A stretch of DNA of 64,000 nt, from the NCBI RefSeq assembly GCF_030407165.1, contig NZ_CP129111.1:434001-498000 (forward strand), given 5' to 3'. Both the position numbers and the translations under genes were made by a program. This stretch comes from Fontisubflavum oceani. Its GTDB lineage: Bacteria; Pseudomonadota; Alphaproteobacteria; Rhodobacterales; Rhodobacteraceae. The notes beneath the pieces were generated by a model, which worked only from the letters and a program-made list of their open reading frames with translations, was not told the origin of the DNA and searched no databases. Shown here in pieces: positions 34,809 to 43,134 of the stretch (positions are counted from its first letter, which is position 1; each line of letters opens with the position of its first letter).

Positions 34809-34862
34809 CGGAGATAGGTTACAAAATTCCCGTATTTCGCGACTTTTCGTAACCTATCTCCG
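34809..34862 (+). terminator. Long perfect hairpin after metF
   Basis: The 14-base arms CGGAGATAGGTTAC (34809-34822) and GTAACCTATCTCCG (34849-34862) are perfectly complementary, with a 26-base loop that itself has AAAA near one end and TTTT near the other. It begins four bases after the metF stop and is followed by TTCTTTTT, which fits an intrinsic terminator with an unusually large loop. An operator or a mobile repeat cannot be excluded; the arms are more exact than a terminator needs. Confidence 0.6.
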
Positions 34863-34952
34863 TTCTTTTTCCGACGCTGCGTCACCTTTTCCACCGCTTG
34901 CGGAACCCCCGCGCCCGCGCTTGGGTACCGATCAGACGGATAGGAGGACGAT

Positions 34953-35450
34953 ATGGCAAACCGGGTCTACGCAAAGTCGATGGATGAGCTTCTTGATCAG
35001 GAGGCGCTTTTGTCGATGTCGGGCCTGGATTTCATGGAGGGCATAAGGGATGGCCGTTTGCCCGCGCCGCCGATCTCCCAAGGGCTGAACTACGCGCTCG
35101 ACACTGTCGAAGACGGGCGTGTGGTGTTTCGCGGCGCCCCGAGCTTTGATCACACAAACCCGATGGGGACGGTGCATGGCGGCTGGTACGGGACGCTTCT
35201 CGACAGTTGCATGGCCTGCGCGGTGATGACGAAAGTCCCCAAGGGTTCGATCTATACCACCTTGGAATATAAGATAAATATCACCCGTTCGATCCCCGTC
35301 GGCATGGAGATCGTCGCCGACGGTATCGTCAGTCATGCGGGGCGGTCCACCGGCGTGGCAGAAGGCACCATTCGCGGCGTTCAGGATGGCAAGCTTTATG
35401 CCACCGGCTCAACCACCTGCATCATCATGAAGATGACTGATGGAGCATAA
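34953..35450 (+). CDS. PaaI-family hotdog thioesterase
   Basis: A 165-residue hotdog-fold protein of the PaaI/YdiI thioesterase type. The active-site region HTNPMGTVHGGWYGTLLDSCMACAV contains the conserved asparagine/glycine and HGG pattern and the long central helix. The second half has YTTLEYKINITRSIPVGMEIVADG. The substrate is unknown; acyl-CoA or aromatic acyl-CoA thioesters are typical. The ATG at 34953 has AGGAGG upstream. It stands alone between metF and argD. Confidence 0.87.
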   Translation: MANRVYAKSMDELLDQEALLSMSGLDFMEGIRDGRLPAPPISQGLNYALDTVEDGRVVFRGAPSFDHTNPMGTVHGGWYGTLLDSCMACAVMTKVPKGSIYTTLEYKINITRSIPVGMEIVADGIVSHAGRSTGVAEGTIRGVQDGKLYATGSTTCIIMKMTDGA

Positions 35451-35525
35451 CGGCTGTTGAATTGACTTAATGATACCTTTCGGGCAAGCCCGAGGCTTCT
35501 TGCAACACTGATCTCGGAGATGGTT

Positions 35526-36722
35526 ATGATCAGCCCGGTCCTTCCCAGCTATTCCCGCGCGCCGCTGTCCTTTGTCAAAGGCGACGGCGCTTGGTTGGTG
35601 GAAGCCGATGGCCGACGTTTCCTGGATTTCGCCAGCGGGATCGCGGTGATGGCACTTGGGCACGGGCATCCGGCCCTGGTCAACACGCTGAAATCACAGG
35701 CGGAAAAGCTCTGGCACACGTCCAATCTCTATACCGTGCCTGAACAGCAGGAGCTGGCCGAGAAACTGGTCGAACACAGTTTCGCCGACACGATGTTCTT
35801 CTGCAACTCCGGCACGGAGGCGGGAGAGCTTGCGGTGAAAATGGCCCGGAAATACTGGCATGAGAAAGGTCAGCCGGACCGGACCACGATCATCACCTTC
35901 GAGGGGGCGTTTCATGGCCGGTCCATGGGCATGATCTCCGCCGCCGGGGCCGAAAAACTGACCGCAGGGTTTGGGCCGCTTCTGCCGGGTTTCATCCACT
36001 TGCCATTTGGCGATCACGACGCACTGCGCGAAGCGGCGGCGCGCCCGGATGTGGGCGCAATTATGTTGGAGCCGATCCAGGGCGAAAGCGGCATCCGCCC
36101 GGTGCCGGATCAATGCCTGAAGGGCTTGCGTGACTTGTGTGACGAACACGGGCTGTTGCTGATTTTCGATGAAATTCAATGCGGTATGGGCCGGACGGGC
36201 AAACTCTTTGCGCATGAATGGGCTGGCATCAGCCCGGATATCATGATGGTGGCCAAAGGCATCGGCGGCGGCTTCCCGATCGGTGCACTGCTGGCCACGG
36301 AGGAAGCCGCGATTGGCATGACGCCCGGCACCCATGGCTCCACCTATGGCGGCAACCCGCTTGGCTGCGCGGTGGCCGCGACCGTGATGGATGTGATCAC
36401 CGAAGACGGCTTTCTTGAGGATGTCAGCCGCCGGGCGGGCCTCTTGCGGCAAAAGGCCGAAGGGTTGGTCGCCTCACACCCTGAGGTGTTTGAAGAGGTG
36501 CGCGGCGCGGGCTTTATGCTTGGCCTGGTTTGCAAACTGCCCAATCTCGACGTGATCAATGCCGCGTTTGAGCAAGAGATGCTGACGGTTCCGGCAGGCG
36601 ACAATGTGGTGCGGCTGTTGCCCTCTCTCACGCTGAGCGAGGCGGAGATTGCCGAGGGGATCGACCGGCTTGATCGGGCGGCAACCGCGCTGAAGGCGCA
36701 GACCCATGATGCTGCCGAATAG
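35526..36722 (+). CDS. argD: Acetylornithine aminotransferase
   Basis: PLP enzyme of arginine synthesis (also able to act on succinyldiaminopimelate in lysine synthesis), 398 residues. It has FLDFASGIAVMALGHGHP, FFCNSGTEAGELAVKMARKY, TFEGAFHGRSMG, LIFDEIQCGMGRTGKLFAHE and the PLP lysine in MMVAKGIGGGFPIGA. The ATG at 35526 (MISPVLPSYSRAPL) has GGAG six bases upstream; an ATG two codons earlier is in frame. A short TCGGGC-AA-GCCCGA hairpin lies in its leader (35480-35493). It overlaps the following acetyltransferase by 17 bases. Confidence 0.95.
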   Translation: MISPVLPSYSRAPLSFVKGDGAWLVEADGRRFLDFASGIAVMALGHGHPALVNTLKSQAEKLWHTSNLYTVPEQQELAEKLVEHSFADTMFFCNSGTEAGELAVKMARKYWHEKGQPDRTTIITFEGAFHGRSMGMISAAGAEKLTAGFGPLLPGFIHLPFGDHDALREAAARPDVGAIMLEPIQGESGIRPVPDQCLKGLRDLCDEHGLLLIFDEIQCGMGRTGKLFAHEWAGISPDIMMVAKGIGGGFPIGALLATEEAAIGMTPGTHGSTYGGNPLGCAVAATVMDVITEDGFLEDVSRRAGLLRQKAEGLVASHPEVFEEVRGAGFMLGLVCKLPNLDVINAAFEQEMLTVPAGDNVVRLLPSLTLSEAEIAEGIDRLDRAATALKAQTHDAAE

Positions 36723-37248
36723 CGCCTATCGCTTCGTCAAGCTGACCCGGGACCATTACCCGTTGATCGAGAGCTGGCTTGACCAACCTCATATTGGCGG
36801 CTGGTGGGGCAATTCCGCTGTGGAAATCGCGCTGATGGAAGAAGATTTTGATCGCGGCCCCACGGATATGCGGATCGTGGAACTCGAGGGCCGCCCCTTT
36901 GCCTTTGTGCAGGACTATCCGGCGCATCACTGGCCCGCGCCGCATTTCGCCGACCTGCCAGCGGACACGCGCGCGATGGACACGTTTTTGGGGGATCCCG
37001 ATTTCCTCGGCAAAGGCCATGCGCAGGCCTATATCCGCCAACGCGCCATTGAGTTGATGGATCAAGGCGCCTCCACCATCGCCATTGATCCGGACCCGGC
37101 CAATACCCGCGCCATTGCCACCTACACCGCCGCCGGTTTCGCCCCGCTGGAAGAACGCGAGTGTGGCGATGGCGACCGTGTGCTCGTGATGCTGTTTCAA
37201 CGGCAGATGGCCGAAACACCCGATATCGCCCAGCCGTCTTCTGGCTAG
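36706..37248 (+). CDS. GNAT acetyltransferase between argD and argF
   Basis: A 180-residue N-acetyltransferase of the RimJ/RimL or AacA4-like type. It has YPLIESWLDQPHIGGWWG near the start, the GNAT core DTFLGDPDFLGKGHAQAYI (acetyl-CoA binding) and AIATYTAAGFAPLEERE toward the end. Its start overlaps the end of argD by 17 bases, so it is translationally coupled to arginine synthesis genes, though it lacks the known ArgA or ArgJ features. Aminoglycoside acetylation is possible by resemblance but not shown. Confidence 0.8.
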   Translation: MMLPNSAYRFVKLTRDHYPLIESWLDQPHIGGWWGNSAVEIALMEEDFDRGPTDMRIVELEGRPFAFVQDYPAHHWPAPHFADLPADTRAMDTFLGDPDFLGKGHAQAYIRQRAIELMDQGASTIAIDPDPANTRAIATYTAAGFAPLEERECGDGDRVLVMLFQRQMAETPDIAQPSSG

Positions 37249-37316
37249 ACACATCCCCGGCTAGCATGAGGTGGAGGGCCGCCCATCACGCCCGACAGAT
37301 ACGATAAGTGACCGAC

Positions 37317-38243
37317 ATGACACATTTTCTCGACATCAACAAAACCGCGCCTTCCGATTTGAGGCAGATGATTGATACGGCCCGTGCCATGAAAGACGCC
37401 CGCGCCGGGCGGCCCAAAGGCATGGCCGATGATGCGCAGCCGCTGGCCGGTCATATGGTGGCGTTGATTTTCGAAAAGCCCTCAACCCGAACCCGGGTCA
37501 GCTTCGATGTTGGCGTGCGGCAGATGGGTGGGCAGACCATGGTCCTCTCGGGCACCGATCTGCAGCTTGGCCATGGCGAGACCATCGCGGACACCGCCAA
37601 AGTGCTTAGCCGCTATGTCGATCTGATCATGATCCGGACCTTTGAAGAGGATGTGCTGCTGGAATTGGCCGATCACGCGACGGTGCCGGTGATCAACGGG
37701 CTGACCAACCGGTCGCATCCGTGTCAGATCATGGCCGATGTAATGACCTATGAGGAACATCGCGGGCCGATCAAAGGCAAGAAAGTTGTCTGGACCGGCG
37801 ATGGCAATAATGTCTGCGCCAGCTTTCTGCATGCGGCGGGGCAGTTTGGCTTCGATATGACCTTCACCGGGCCGGAGACGCTCGACCCCGAACGGGTGTT
37901 TATCGAAGAAGCCCGCGCCAAGGGGGTTAATGTCGAGATCATCCGCGACCCCGCCCGGGCGGTGGAAGGCGCGGACCTGGTGGTCACCGACACATGGGTT
38001 TCGATGCATGACAGCCAGTCGACAAAAGAACGGCGTCACAACCAGTTGCGCGGCTATCAAGTCAATGAAGAGTTGATGCGCCACGCCCAGGATGACGCGC
38101 TGTTCATGCATTGCCTGCCCGCCCATCGGGAGGAAGAAGCGACCAGCGCGGTGATGGACGGGCCGCATTCGGTCATTTTCGATGAGGCCGAAAACCGGTT
38201 ACATGCGCAGAAGGCCGTTTTGCGTTGGTGTCTGGGCGTGTGA
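37317..38243 (+). CDS. argF: Ornithine carbamoyltransferase
   Basis: Makes citrulline from ornithine and carbamoyl phosphate, 308 residues. It has the carbamoyl-phosphate motif EKPSTRTRVSFDVGVRQMGG near residues 52-71, NGLTNRSHPCQIMAD, and the ornithine-binding FMHCLPAHREEE near the C-terminus. I chose the ATG at 37317 (MTHFLDINKTAP), the usual start; a GTG three codons earlier is in frame. It follows argD and the GNAT gene, and its stop overlaps the GTG of the EamA transporter gene. Confidence 0.96.
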   Translation: MTHFLDINKTAPSDLRQMIDTARAMKDARAGRPKGMADDAQPLAGHMVALIFEKPSTRTRVSFDVGVRQMGGQTMVLSGTDLQLGHGETIADTAKVLSRYVDLIMIRTFEEDVLLELADHATVPVINGLTNRSHPCQIMADVMTYEEHRGPIKGKKVVWTGDGNNVCASFLHAAGQFGFDMTFTGPETLDPERVFIEEARAKGVNVEIIRDPARAVEGADLVVTDTWVSMHDSQSTKERRHNQLRGYQVNEELMRHAQDDALFMHCLPAHREEEATSAVMDGPHSVIFDEAENRLHAQKAVLRWCLGV

Positions 38244-39139
38244 GCCGCCGCCCGCCGCCCTCCAGCAATATCGCGCAGAACCCTGCGCTCGCAGTCCTGT
38301 TCATTTTGGCCGCGACGGTTTTCATCGCCGCCACCACGCTTTTGGCGAAAGCGCTTGGCACCGACGCGCTCGGGCCGGCGCTGCATCCGTTGCAGGTCAG
38401 CCATGGGCGGTTTCTGTTTGCCTGGATCGCGATTGTCGCCACCGTCGCGGCGCTGCGCCCGCGTCTGACGTGGCCAGATTGGTCGAACCATATCGCCCGC
38501 ACGGTTTGCGGTTGGGGCGGGGTGACGTTGATGTTCGCGGCAGCCGCGCTCATTCCGCTCAGCGATGCCACCGCAATCAGCTTTCTGAACCCGGTTTTCG
38601 GCATGATCCTGGCGATCCCACTTTTGGGAGAACGGGTCGGCCCTTGGCGCTGGCTGGCCGCCGCTATTGCCTTTGCGGGCGCGCTTCTGCTGATCCGACC
38701 TGGGGCGGAAGCGATCCAACTGGGCGCAGTTCTGGCGCTTGGAGCTGCGATGCTGATGGGGTTGGAACTGATCTTCATCAAGCGGCTTGCCGGGCGTGAG
38801 CGCCCGCTTCAGGTGCTGTTTGTCAACAACTCCCTTGGCCTGGTGATCGCGAGCCTGGCGGTGATCGCCGTCTGGCACCCGCCGACGCCTGCGCAATGGG
38901 CGGGGCTGGCCGGGCTTGGGGTTGCCATGGCCTGCGCGCAGTTCTGTTTCGTCAATGGCATGGCGCGGGCGGATGCGAGTTTCGTCACGCCCTTCACCTA
39001 TATGACGCTCGTCCTCGCGGCGCTCTACGACCTCGTCATTTTCGACGTGATGCCAGACGCGATCAGCATCGGCGGCGCGGCGATCATCGTCACCGGCGCA
39101 GCGCTTCTGGCCTGGCGTGAGGCTGTCCACCGACGGTAA
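38240..39139 (+). CDS. EamA/DMT-family transporter
   Basis: A 299-residue drug/metabolite transporter with about ten hydrophobic helices and two EamA repeats. Conserved stretches are LIPLSDATAISFLNPVFGMILAIPLLGERVGPWRWLAAAIAFAGALLLIRPG in broad outline (around residues 105-155) and MARADASFVTPFTYMTLVLAALYD in the second repeat. The GTG at 38240 overlaps the argF stop (GTGA); the frame before it is argF. Substrate unknown. Translational coupling to argF hints at metabolite export, but that is inference. Confidence 0.82.
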   Translation: MSRRPPPSSNIAQNPALAVLFILAATVFIAATTLLAKALGTDALGPALHPLQVSHGRFLFAWIAIVATVAALRPRLTWPDWSNHIARTVCGWGGVTLMFAAAALIPLSDATAISFLNPVFGMILAIPLLGERVGPWRWLAAAIAFAGALLLIRPGAEAIQLGAVLALGAAMLMGLELIFIKRLAGRERPLQVLFVNNSLGLVIASLAVIAVWHPPTPAQWAGLAGLGVAMACAQFCFVNGMARADASFVTPFTYMTLVLAALYDLVIFDVMPDAISIGGAAIIVTGAALLAWREAVHRR

Positions 39140-39143
39140 GGCC

Positions 39144-40343
39144 TCAGGCAAATCTCGTGCTATCTTCGGTCGCGCTCTGCGCCGCATGAAACGCGGCAAG
39201 CTGCGTCTCAACCCGCTTTAGGCTGCCGGGCCGGTAAGGTTTGAACCCCGTCGCCTTCGCTTCCTTAGACCACCGTTGATAGACCGCCGGATGCAGCTCC
39301 TCCATCCGCTCCGGCCCCTCCCGATCTTCCAACCGCATCCGCATGATCCGCTCAACGAGGCTTTGACGCCGCTCGGAATGATTATGCAGCGGCCCCATTG
39401 GGTTTTCTTTCCGCGCGATCGCGGCAAGAGCCTTCGGATCAAGCGCCAACCCTGCTTCTGCCGCCCCTTCTGCGATCCAACGCAGCGTGATGCTCGACAA
39501 GTCAAGAATGTCGCCACCCCCGCCGACCGAGCCGTGATCGCCTGCAAAGAACCGCTCCTGATACGGCGCATCATCCGTCATCGGCCCGCCGTTTAGCCGC
39601 TCCAAATTGTCCCATCGGGTTGGGCAGAACGACGGGCGGCGTTCATCCAACGCGATTGCATGGCGGGCCATGCGGACAAGCCGGGTCAAATCCGCGTCAT
39701 GGAAGCGGAACTTGTCGCGATTGAGCACTGGGGCCAGCGCGAGATGTTTGGGCACCCCCAAAGCGCCGACAGTGTCCCAAACGCCGAGATAGGCCAGCCG
39801 CAGAAGCGGTGCCTCGGGCATACCGGCGTCGCGCCGATGTGCCGTCTCGGCTGCGCTTGTCACCACCCGCAAGGACGCGTTGGACCGAAAATCGAAACTT
39901 TCCGGCGTCGAGGGGTGCGTGGTCGGGTCCCCCTTGCGCCGATAGCGTTCGACCGCCTCCGGTATCTTGTGAAGCCGATCGCGATCAACAATGCCAGTGC
40001 ATCGGATAAACCCGGCAAGCGACCGTGCGGTATAGGCGCCGCGGGAGAAGCCGAAAATGAAGATTTCATCGCCAGGTTCATAAAGGAACACGAGATGGCG
40101 ATAGGCCTCAATGATATTGGCCATCAGGCCCCAACCAAAGGCCCCGCCAAGCACCTTATCCGCCCACCGAGACAACCGGGTGACGCCTTGCCCGGTCCCG
40201 ACACCCTGAATATAGATCGGCACCTGAACCACCCCGTCAGGTCCAAGCGGGGCCATTGCCGCGGCCAGCCGCACCACATTGGTTGGGGTCTGACTGTCCG
40301 ACCTGTTCCAGGTCCCGTCGCAGAACACGGCGATCCGTTTCAT
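39144..40343 (-). CDS. DUF2235 alpha/beta-hydrolase-like protein
   Basis: A 399-residue protein of the DUF2235 family. It opens RIAVFCDGTWNRSDSQTPTNV, has VGTGQG, then the nucleophile elbow GFSRGAYTARSLAGFI near residue 98-113, and later LGVWDTVGALGVP and FFAGDHGSVGGGG. The family includes type VI secretion phospholipase effectors of the Tle1 kind and stand-alone cytoplasmic hydrolases. There are no secretion genes, VgrG or immunity gene beside it, so a stand-alone hydrolase is more likely. It is convergent with the EamA gene. Confidence 0.85.
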   Translation of the reverse strand: MKRIAVFCDGTWNRSDSQTPTNVVRLAAAMAPLGPDGVVQVPIYIQGVGTGQGVTRLSRWADKVLGGAFGWGLMANIIEAYRHLVFLYEPGDEIFIFGFSRGAYTARSLAGFIRCTGIVDRDRLHKIPEAVERYRRKGDPTTHPSTPESFDFRSNASLRVVTSAAETAHRRDAGMPEAPLLRLAYLGVWDTVGALGVPKHLALAPVLNRDKFRFHDADLTRLVRMARHAIALDERRPSFCPTRWDNLERLNGGPMTDDAPYQERFFAGDHGSVGGGGDILDLSSITLRWIAEGAAEAGLALDPKALAAIARKENPMGPLHNHSERRQSLVERIMRMRLEDREGPERMEELHPAVYQRWSKEAKATGFKPYRPGSLKRVETQLAAFHAAQSATEDSTRFA

Positions 40344-40426
40344 GGCTATCCCTCCGTTCGGCGGTGCGCCGTTGAGGACAAGATAGCCTGTTTACACCAG
40401 AAAATCGGCAGGAAATCCCGCACCCC

Positions 40427-41497
40427 TCATGGGAGGGCAAAGGCGGCCTCGCCCGCCTCGGCCAAAAGCGGTCCAATCTCGTCAAGCGCGCCAGAGTTGA
40501 CCGCAACAAAAACCGCCCGCCCGGCTTCAAAATCAAGACCCATGACAGCGAGCCAGAAGGTGTTGGAGCCATCATGCGCCAGACGCCCCGAGGTCATGCG
40601 GCTCCATCCCATGGCATAATCCGTGCCGTCTGGTGGGGTCTGCAAGACGTGCCAACTCTCCGCACTGAGATAGCGGCCATCCCGCATCAAATGCGCCCGG
40701 AGATAGGTCAGCATATCCTCAGCATTCATATGCACCGTGCCCGCCGGACCGAAGACCGGCGGGTTGTCGGGGCCGGTCACCGGATCGGCGGCCCTTAGAC
40801 GGCCCCAAAGCCCAGCGCGGTGACCCCAAGGCTGGTTCTCCGAGGTGAGGTAACCCGGCGGGCCAAATCCGGGGCTGTTCAGGCCAAGCGGTTGAAACAG
40901 TTCCGCCGCGATCAACGCTTCCCAAGATGTCTCCGCGGATACGGCCAGCATCTGACCCGCCAGCATGTAGCCCATATTGGAGTAGAGGAAATCGCCTGGG
41001 TTCCCGGCCAGGGGCCAGCTCACCACATCGTCGGCCAAGGCCTGCCGGTCGGTGTGATGGCTCTCGGCCGACCAATCGCGCGGCAGATTTATCATCCGCC
41101 ACATACCCGGATTGGCCGCGATGCCCGCCCGATGGGTTAGGAGCACCTCCAATGTGGCGCCCGCGCCGGGTGCGTCGGGCCGGCCCAGAACCACACCAGC
41201 GGTATCGTCCCAAGCGATCACGCCGCGTTCGACCAAGCGGGCCGCAACAGTCGCGGTCATGGATTTGGTGAGCGAACCCAAATGCCAAAGATCATCCCGC
41301 TCAATCAGGTCGTCCCGACCGGTGATCCGAACACCGGCCACGGCCCAATCCAACCGGTCGGCCTCCACCAGGCCCACAACGGCGCCCGGGATCAGAGCAT
41401 CGGCCGCCAGCCCGTCGGCCAAGCTTTGCAGATCGTCGGCAAGGGTCGCGCTTGTCATCATGCTTCCCATCACCAGACTTGCCAAAGCCGCTTTCAT
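40427..41497 (-). CDS. Beta-lactamase-family serine hydrolase
   Basis: A 356-residue exported protein with a signal peptide (MKAALASLVMGSMMTSATLA). The beta-lactamase/class C fold motifs are visible: SxxK in LGSLTKSMTA with the nucleophile serine and lysine, YSN in DFLYSNMGYMLAGQ, and HDG replacing the usual HxG near the end (RLAHDGSNTFW). Such proteins are usually esterases or D,D-peptidases of unknown target, not resistance enzymes. The ATG at 41497 overlaps the stop of the ABC-2 permease gene (ATGA), so it is coupled to that gene. Confidence 0.85.
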   Translation of the reverse strand: MKAALASLVMGSMMTSATLADDLQSLADGLAADALIPGAVVGLVEADRLDWAVAGVRITGRDDLIERDDLWHLGSLTKSMTATVAARLVERGVIAWDDTAGVVLGRPDAPGAGATLEVLLTHRAGIAANPGMWRMINLPRDWSAESHHTDRQALADDVVSWPLAGNPGDFLYSNMGYMLAGQMLAVSAETSWEALIAAELFQPLGLNSPGFGPPGYLTSENQPWGHRAGLWGRLRAADPVTGPDNPPVFGPAGTVHMNAEDMLTYLRAHLMRDGRYLSAESWHVLQTPPDGTDYAMGWSRMTSGRLAHDGSNTFWLAVMGLDFEAGRAVFVAVNSGALDEIGPLLAEAGEAAFALP

Positions 41498-42315
41498 GAT
41501 TTCAGCCGATATCCCGTCTTGAACCACCGCCAGCCCAACGCAATCACCGCCAGACTCGCGCCCGAGGCCACGGCCAAACCCAGCCAGGGCGAGCTGTCCG
41601 AGGTGCCCAGGACCCCATATCGGACCCCGTCGATCAGATAGAACACCGGGTTCCAATGGGTCAGCGTGTTGAGCCAACCGGGCAATGCCTCAATCGAATA
41701 AAAGGTGCCGGAGAGGAAACTCAAGGGCACGACGATGAAGTTGGTGATCGCGGCGATCTGGTCGAATTTCTGCGCAATGATGCCCGCGACGATGCCGACC
41801 CCGCCGAGGAAGATGCCGCCCAGGACAACGAAGGTGAACGCCCAAAGCGGATGCGCGACGCTCAGCCCGATGATCGGGAACATCACCAGGGTCACGGCCA
41901 GCGCCACCAAGACACCGCGCACAACGCCGCCGATGATATAGCCCACGACCAGTTCCAGAGGGCTAAGCGGCGGCATCAATGTGTCGACGATATTGCCCTG
42001 AACCTTGCCGATCACGATTGAGGACGAGGTGTTGGCGAATGCATTCTGGATCACCGTCATCATCAAGATACCCGGCGCGATGAAATGCAGGAAGCTGACA
42101 CCCATCACATCGCCGCGCTGCCCACCAATCGCCAGGCTGAAGATCAGGATAAAGAGCCCGGCGGTGACCAGCGGCGCCAGAAGCGTTTGCGTCCAGACCA
42201 CCACAAACCGCATCACCTCGCGCATCGCCAATGTGTAGAGGCCAAGCCAATTGACCCGGCCGAAACGGCGCACGCCCATGCCGGTTTGCATCGCTTTGGG
42301 TGGGCTGTCCATCAT
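41494..42315 (-). CDS. ABC-2 type permease
   Basis: A 273-residue ABC-2 family membrane subunit with about six hydrophobic helices (FILIFSLAIGG, LVVGYIIGGVVRGVLVALAVTLV, and others). The segment LSPLELVVGYIIGGVVRG and YSIEALPGWLNTLTHWNPVFYLIDGVRYG are typical of ABC-2 exporters for polysaccharides or drugs. No ATPase gene lies next to it; its partner must be elsewhere. The start is ATG at 42315 or 42312 (consecutive). It overlaps the serine hydrolase downstream and is divergent from gcrA. Confidence 0.85.
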   Translation of the reverse strand: MMDSPPKAMQTGMGVRRFGRVNWLGLYTLAMREVMRFVVVWTQTLLAPLVTAGLFILIFSLAIGGQRGDVMGVSFLHFIAPGILMMTVIQNAFANTSSSIVIGKVQGNIVDTLMPPLSPLELVVGYIIGGVVRGVLVALAVTLVMFPIIGLSVAHPLWAFTFVVLGGIFLGGVGIVAGIIAQKFDQIAAITNFIVVPLSFLSGTFYSIEALPGWLNTLTHWNPVFYLIDGVRYGVLGTSDSSPWLGLAVASGASLAVIALGWRWFKTGYRLKS

Positions 42316-42447
42316 TCCGCGTTTCCCCGCCTTGTGTCCGCCCGCAAGGGCACGATAGGATAGGGCTTCCAATTCGCTGGTCCCGGGCCCATATGCAAGG
42401 GCCGTGGCGCACCGAGCCATGTGCAAAAACGAGCAGGAGGGGCAAGG

Positions 42448-43020
42448 ATGTCCTGGACCGACGAGCGCGTCGAGATACTCAAGAAGATGTGGGGCGAGGG
42501 CCAGTCGGCCTCGCAGATTGCCAAGGAATTGGGCGGCGTGACCCGCAATGCAGTGATCGGCAAGGTGCATCGCTTGGGCCTGTCGAACCGGACCACCAGT
42601 GGTGCTGCGAAACCCGCCCCCGCGAAGGAGGCCGCAAAACCGGCGGCCAAGGCCGAACCGGCCGCGCCGAAGCCTGCGCCCAAACCCGCCGCGACCACGG
42701 CCGAACCCGCCTCACGCCCCTCGAACGTGACCCCGCTTCGCAAACCGATTGTGCCCGCGGGGCAGCCGCTGCCGCCGCAGCCTTCGGCCAATGAGATCAG
42801 CCCGGAGGCCTTGGCCAAGGTCAATGAAGTTGAAAAGCATGCCAAGCGCATCAGCCTGATGGAACTGACCGAGCGGACCTGCAAATGGCCCATCGGCGAC
42901 CCGGCGACCGATGATTTCTATTTCTGCGGCCTGCCGGTGCAGCAGGGCAAACCCTATTGCGAGGCGCATGTGGGCGTAGCGTTTCAGCCGATGTCGTCGC
43001 GCCGCGACCGGCGCCGTTGA
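42448..43020 (+). CDS. gcrA: GcrA cell-cycle regulator
   Basis: A 190-residue alphaproteobacterial regulator that binds sigma-70 RNA polymerase and methylated GANTC-containing promoters. The N-terminal DNA-binding part is TDERVEILKKMWGEGQ with SQIAKELGGVTRNAVIGKVHRL (residues about 3-43), followed by an alanine/proline/lysine-rich linker and the C-terminal cysteine-containing end (RTCKWPIGDP, FCGLPVQQGKPYCEAH). The ATG at 42448 has AGGAGG seven bases upstream. It is followed by a hairpin terminator at 43027. Confidence 0.96.
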   Translation: MSWTDERVEILKKMWGEGQSASQIAKELGGVTRNAVIGKVHRLGLSNRTTSGAAKPAPAKEAAKPAAKAEPAAPKPAPKPAATTAEPASRPSNVTPLRKPIVPAGQPLPPQPSANEISPEALAKVNEVEKHAKRISLMELTERTCKWPIGDPATDDFYFCGLPVQQGKPYCEAHVGVAFQPMSSRRDRRR

Positions 43021-43026
43021 ACACCC

Positions 43027-43054
43027 GGCCAGCTCCTCTAAAAGAGAGCTGGCC
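43027..43054 (+). terminator. Hairpin after gcrA
   Basis: An inverted repeat GGCCAGCT (43027-43034) / AGCTGGCC (43047-43054) with additional CTCT/AGAG pairing inside lies seven bases after the gcrA stop. It is a strong stem but lacks a T tract downstream, so it may work as a weak or Rho-assisted terminator or protect the gcrA 3' end. Confidence 0.6.
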
Positions 43055-43134
43055 AAACCCCTCCAAGACTGAACACCGCGACGTCCAAACGAGTTAAACC
43101 GGAACAATTCGGCTCGCGACAAACCGGGCGGCAA

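Noticed and set aside
40427..41497. Antibiotic resistance beta-lactamase.
   Set aside because: Motifs fit the broad serine hydrolase/class C-like family (SxxK, YSN) but the protein lacks a proper KTG and sits with a permease; such proteins are mostly esterases or peptidases.
42312..42893. Minus-strand frame of 193 codons opposite gcrA.
   Set aside because: gcrA is unmistakable on the plus strand; the antisense frame has low-complexity Ala/Gly sequence only.
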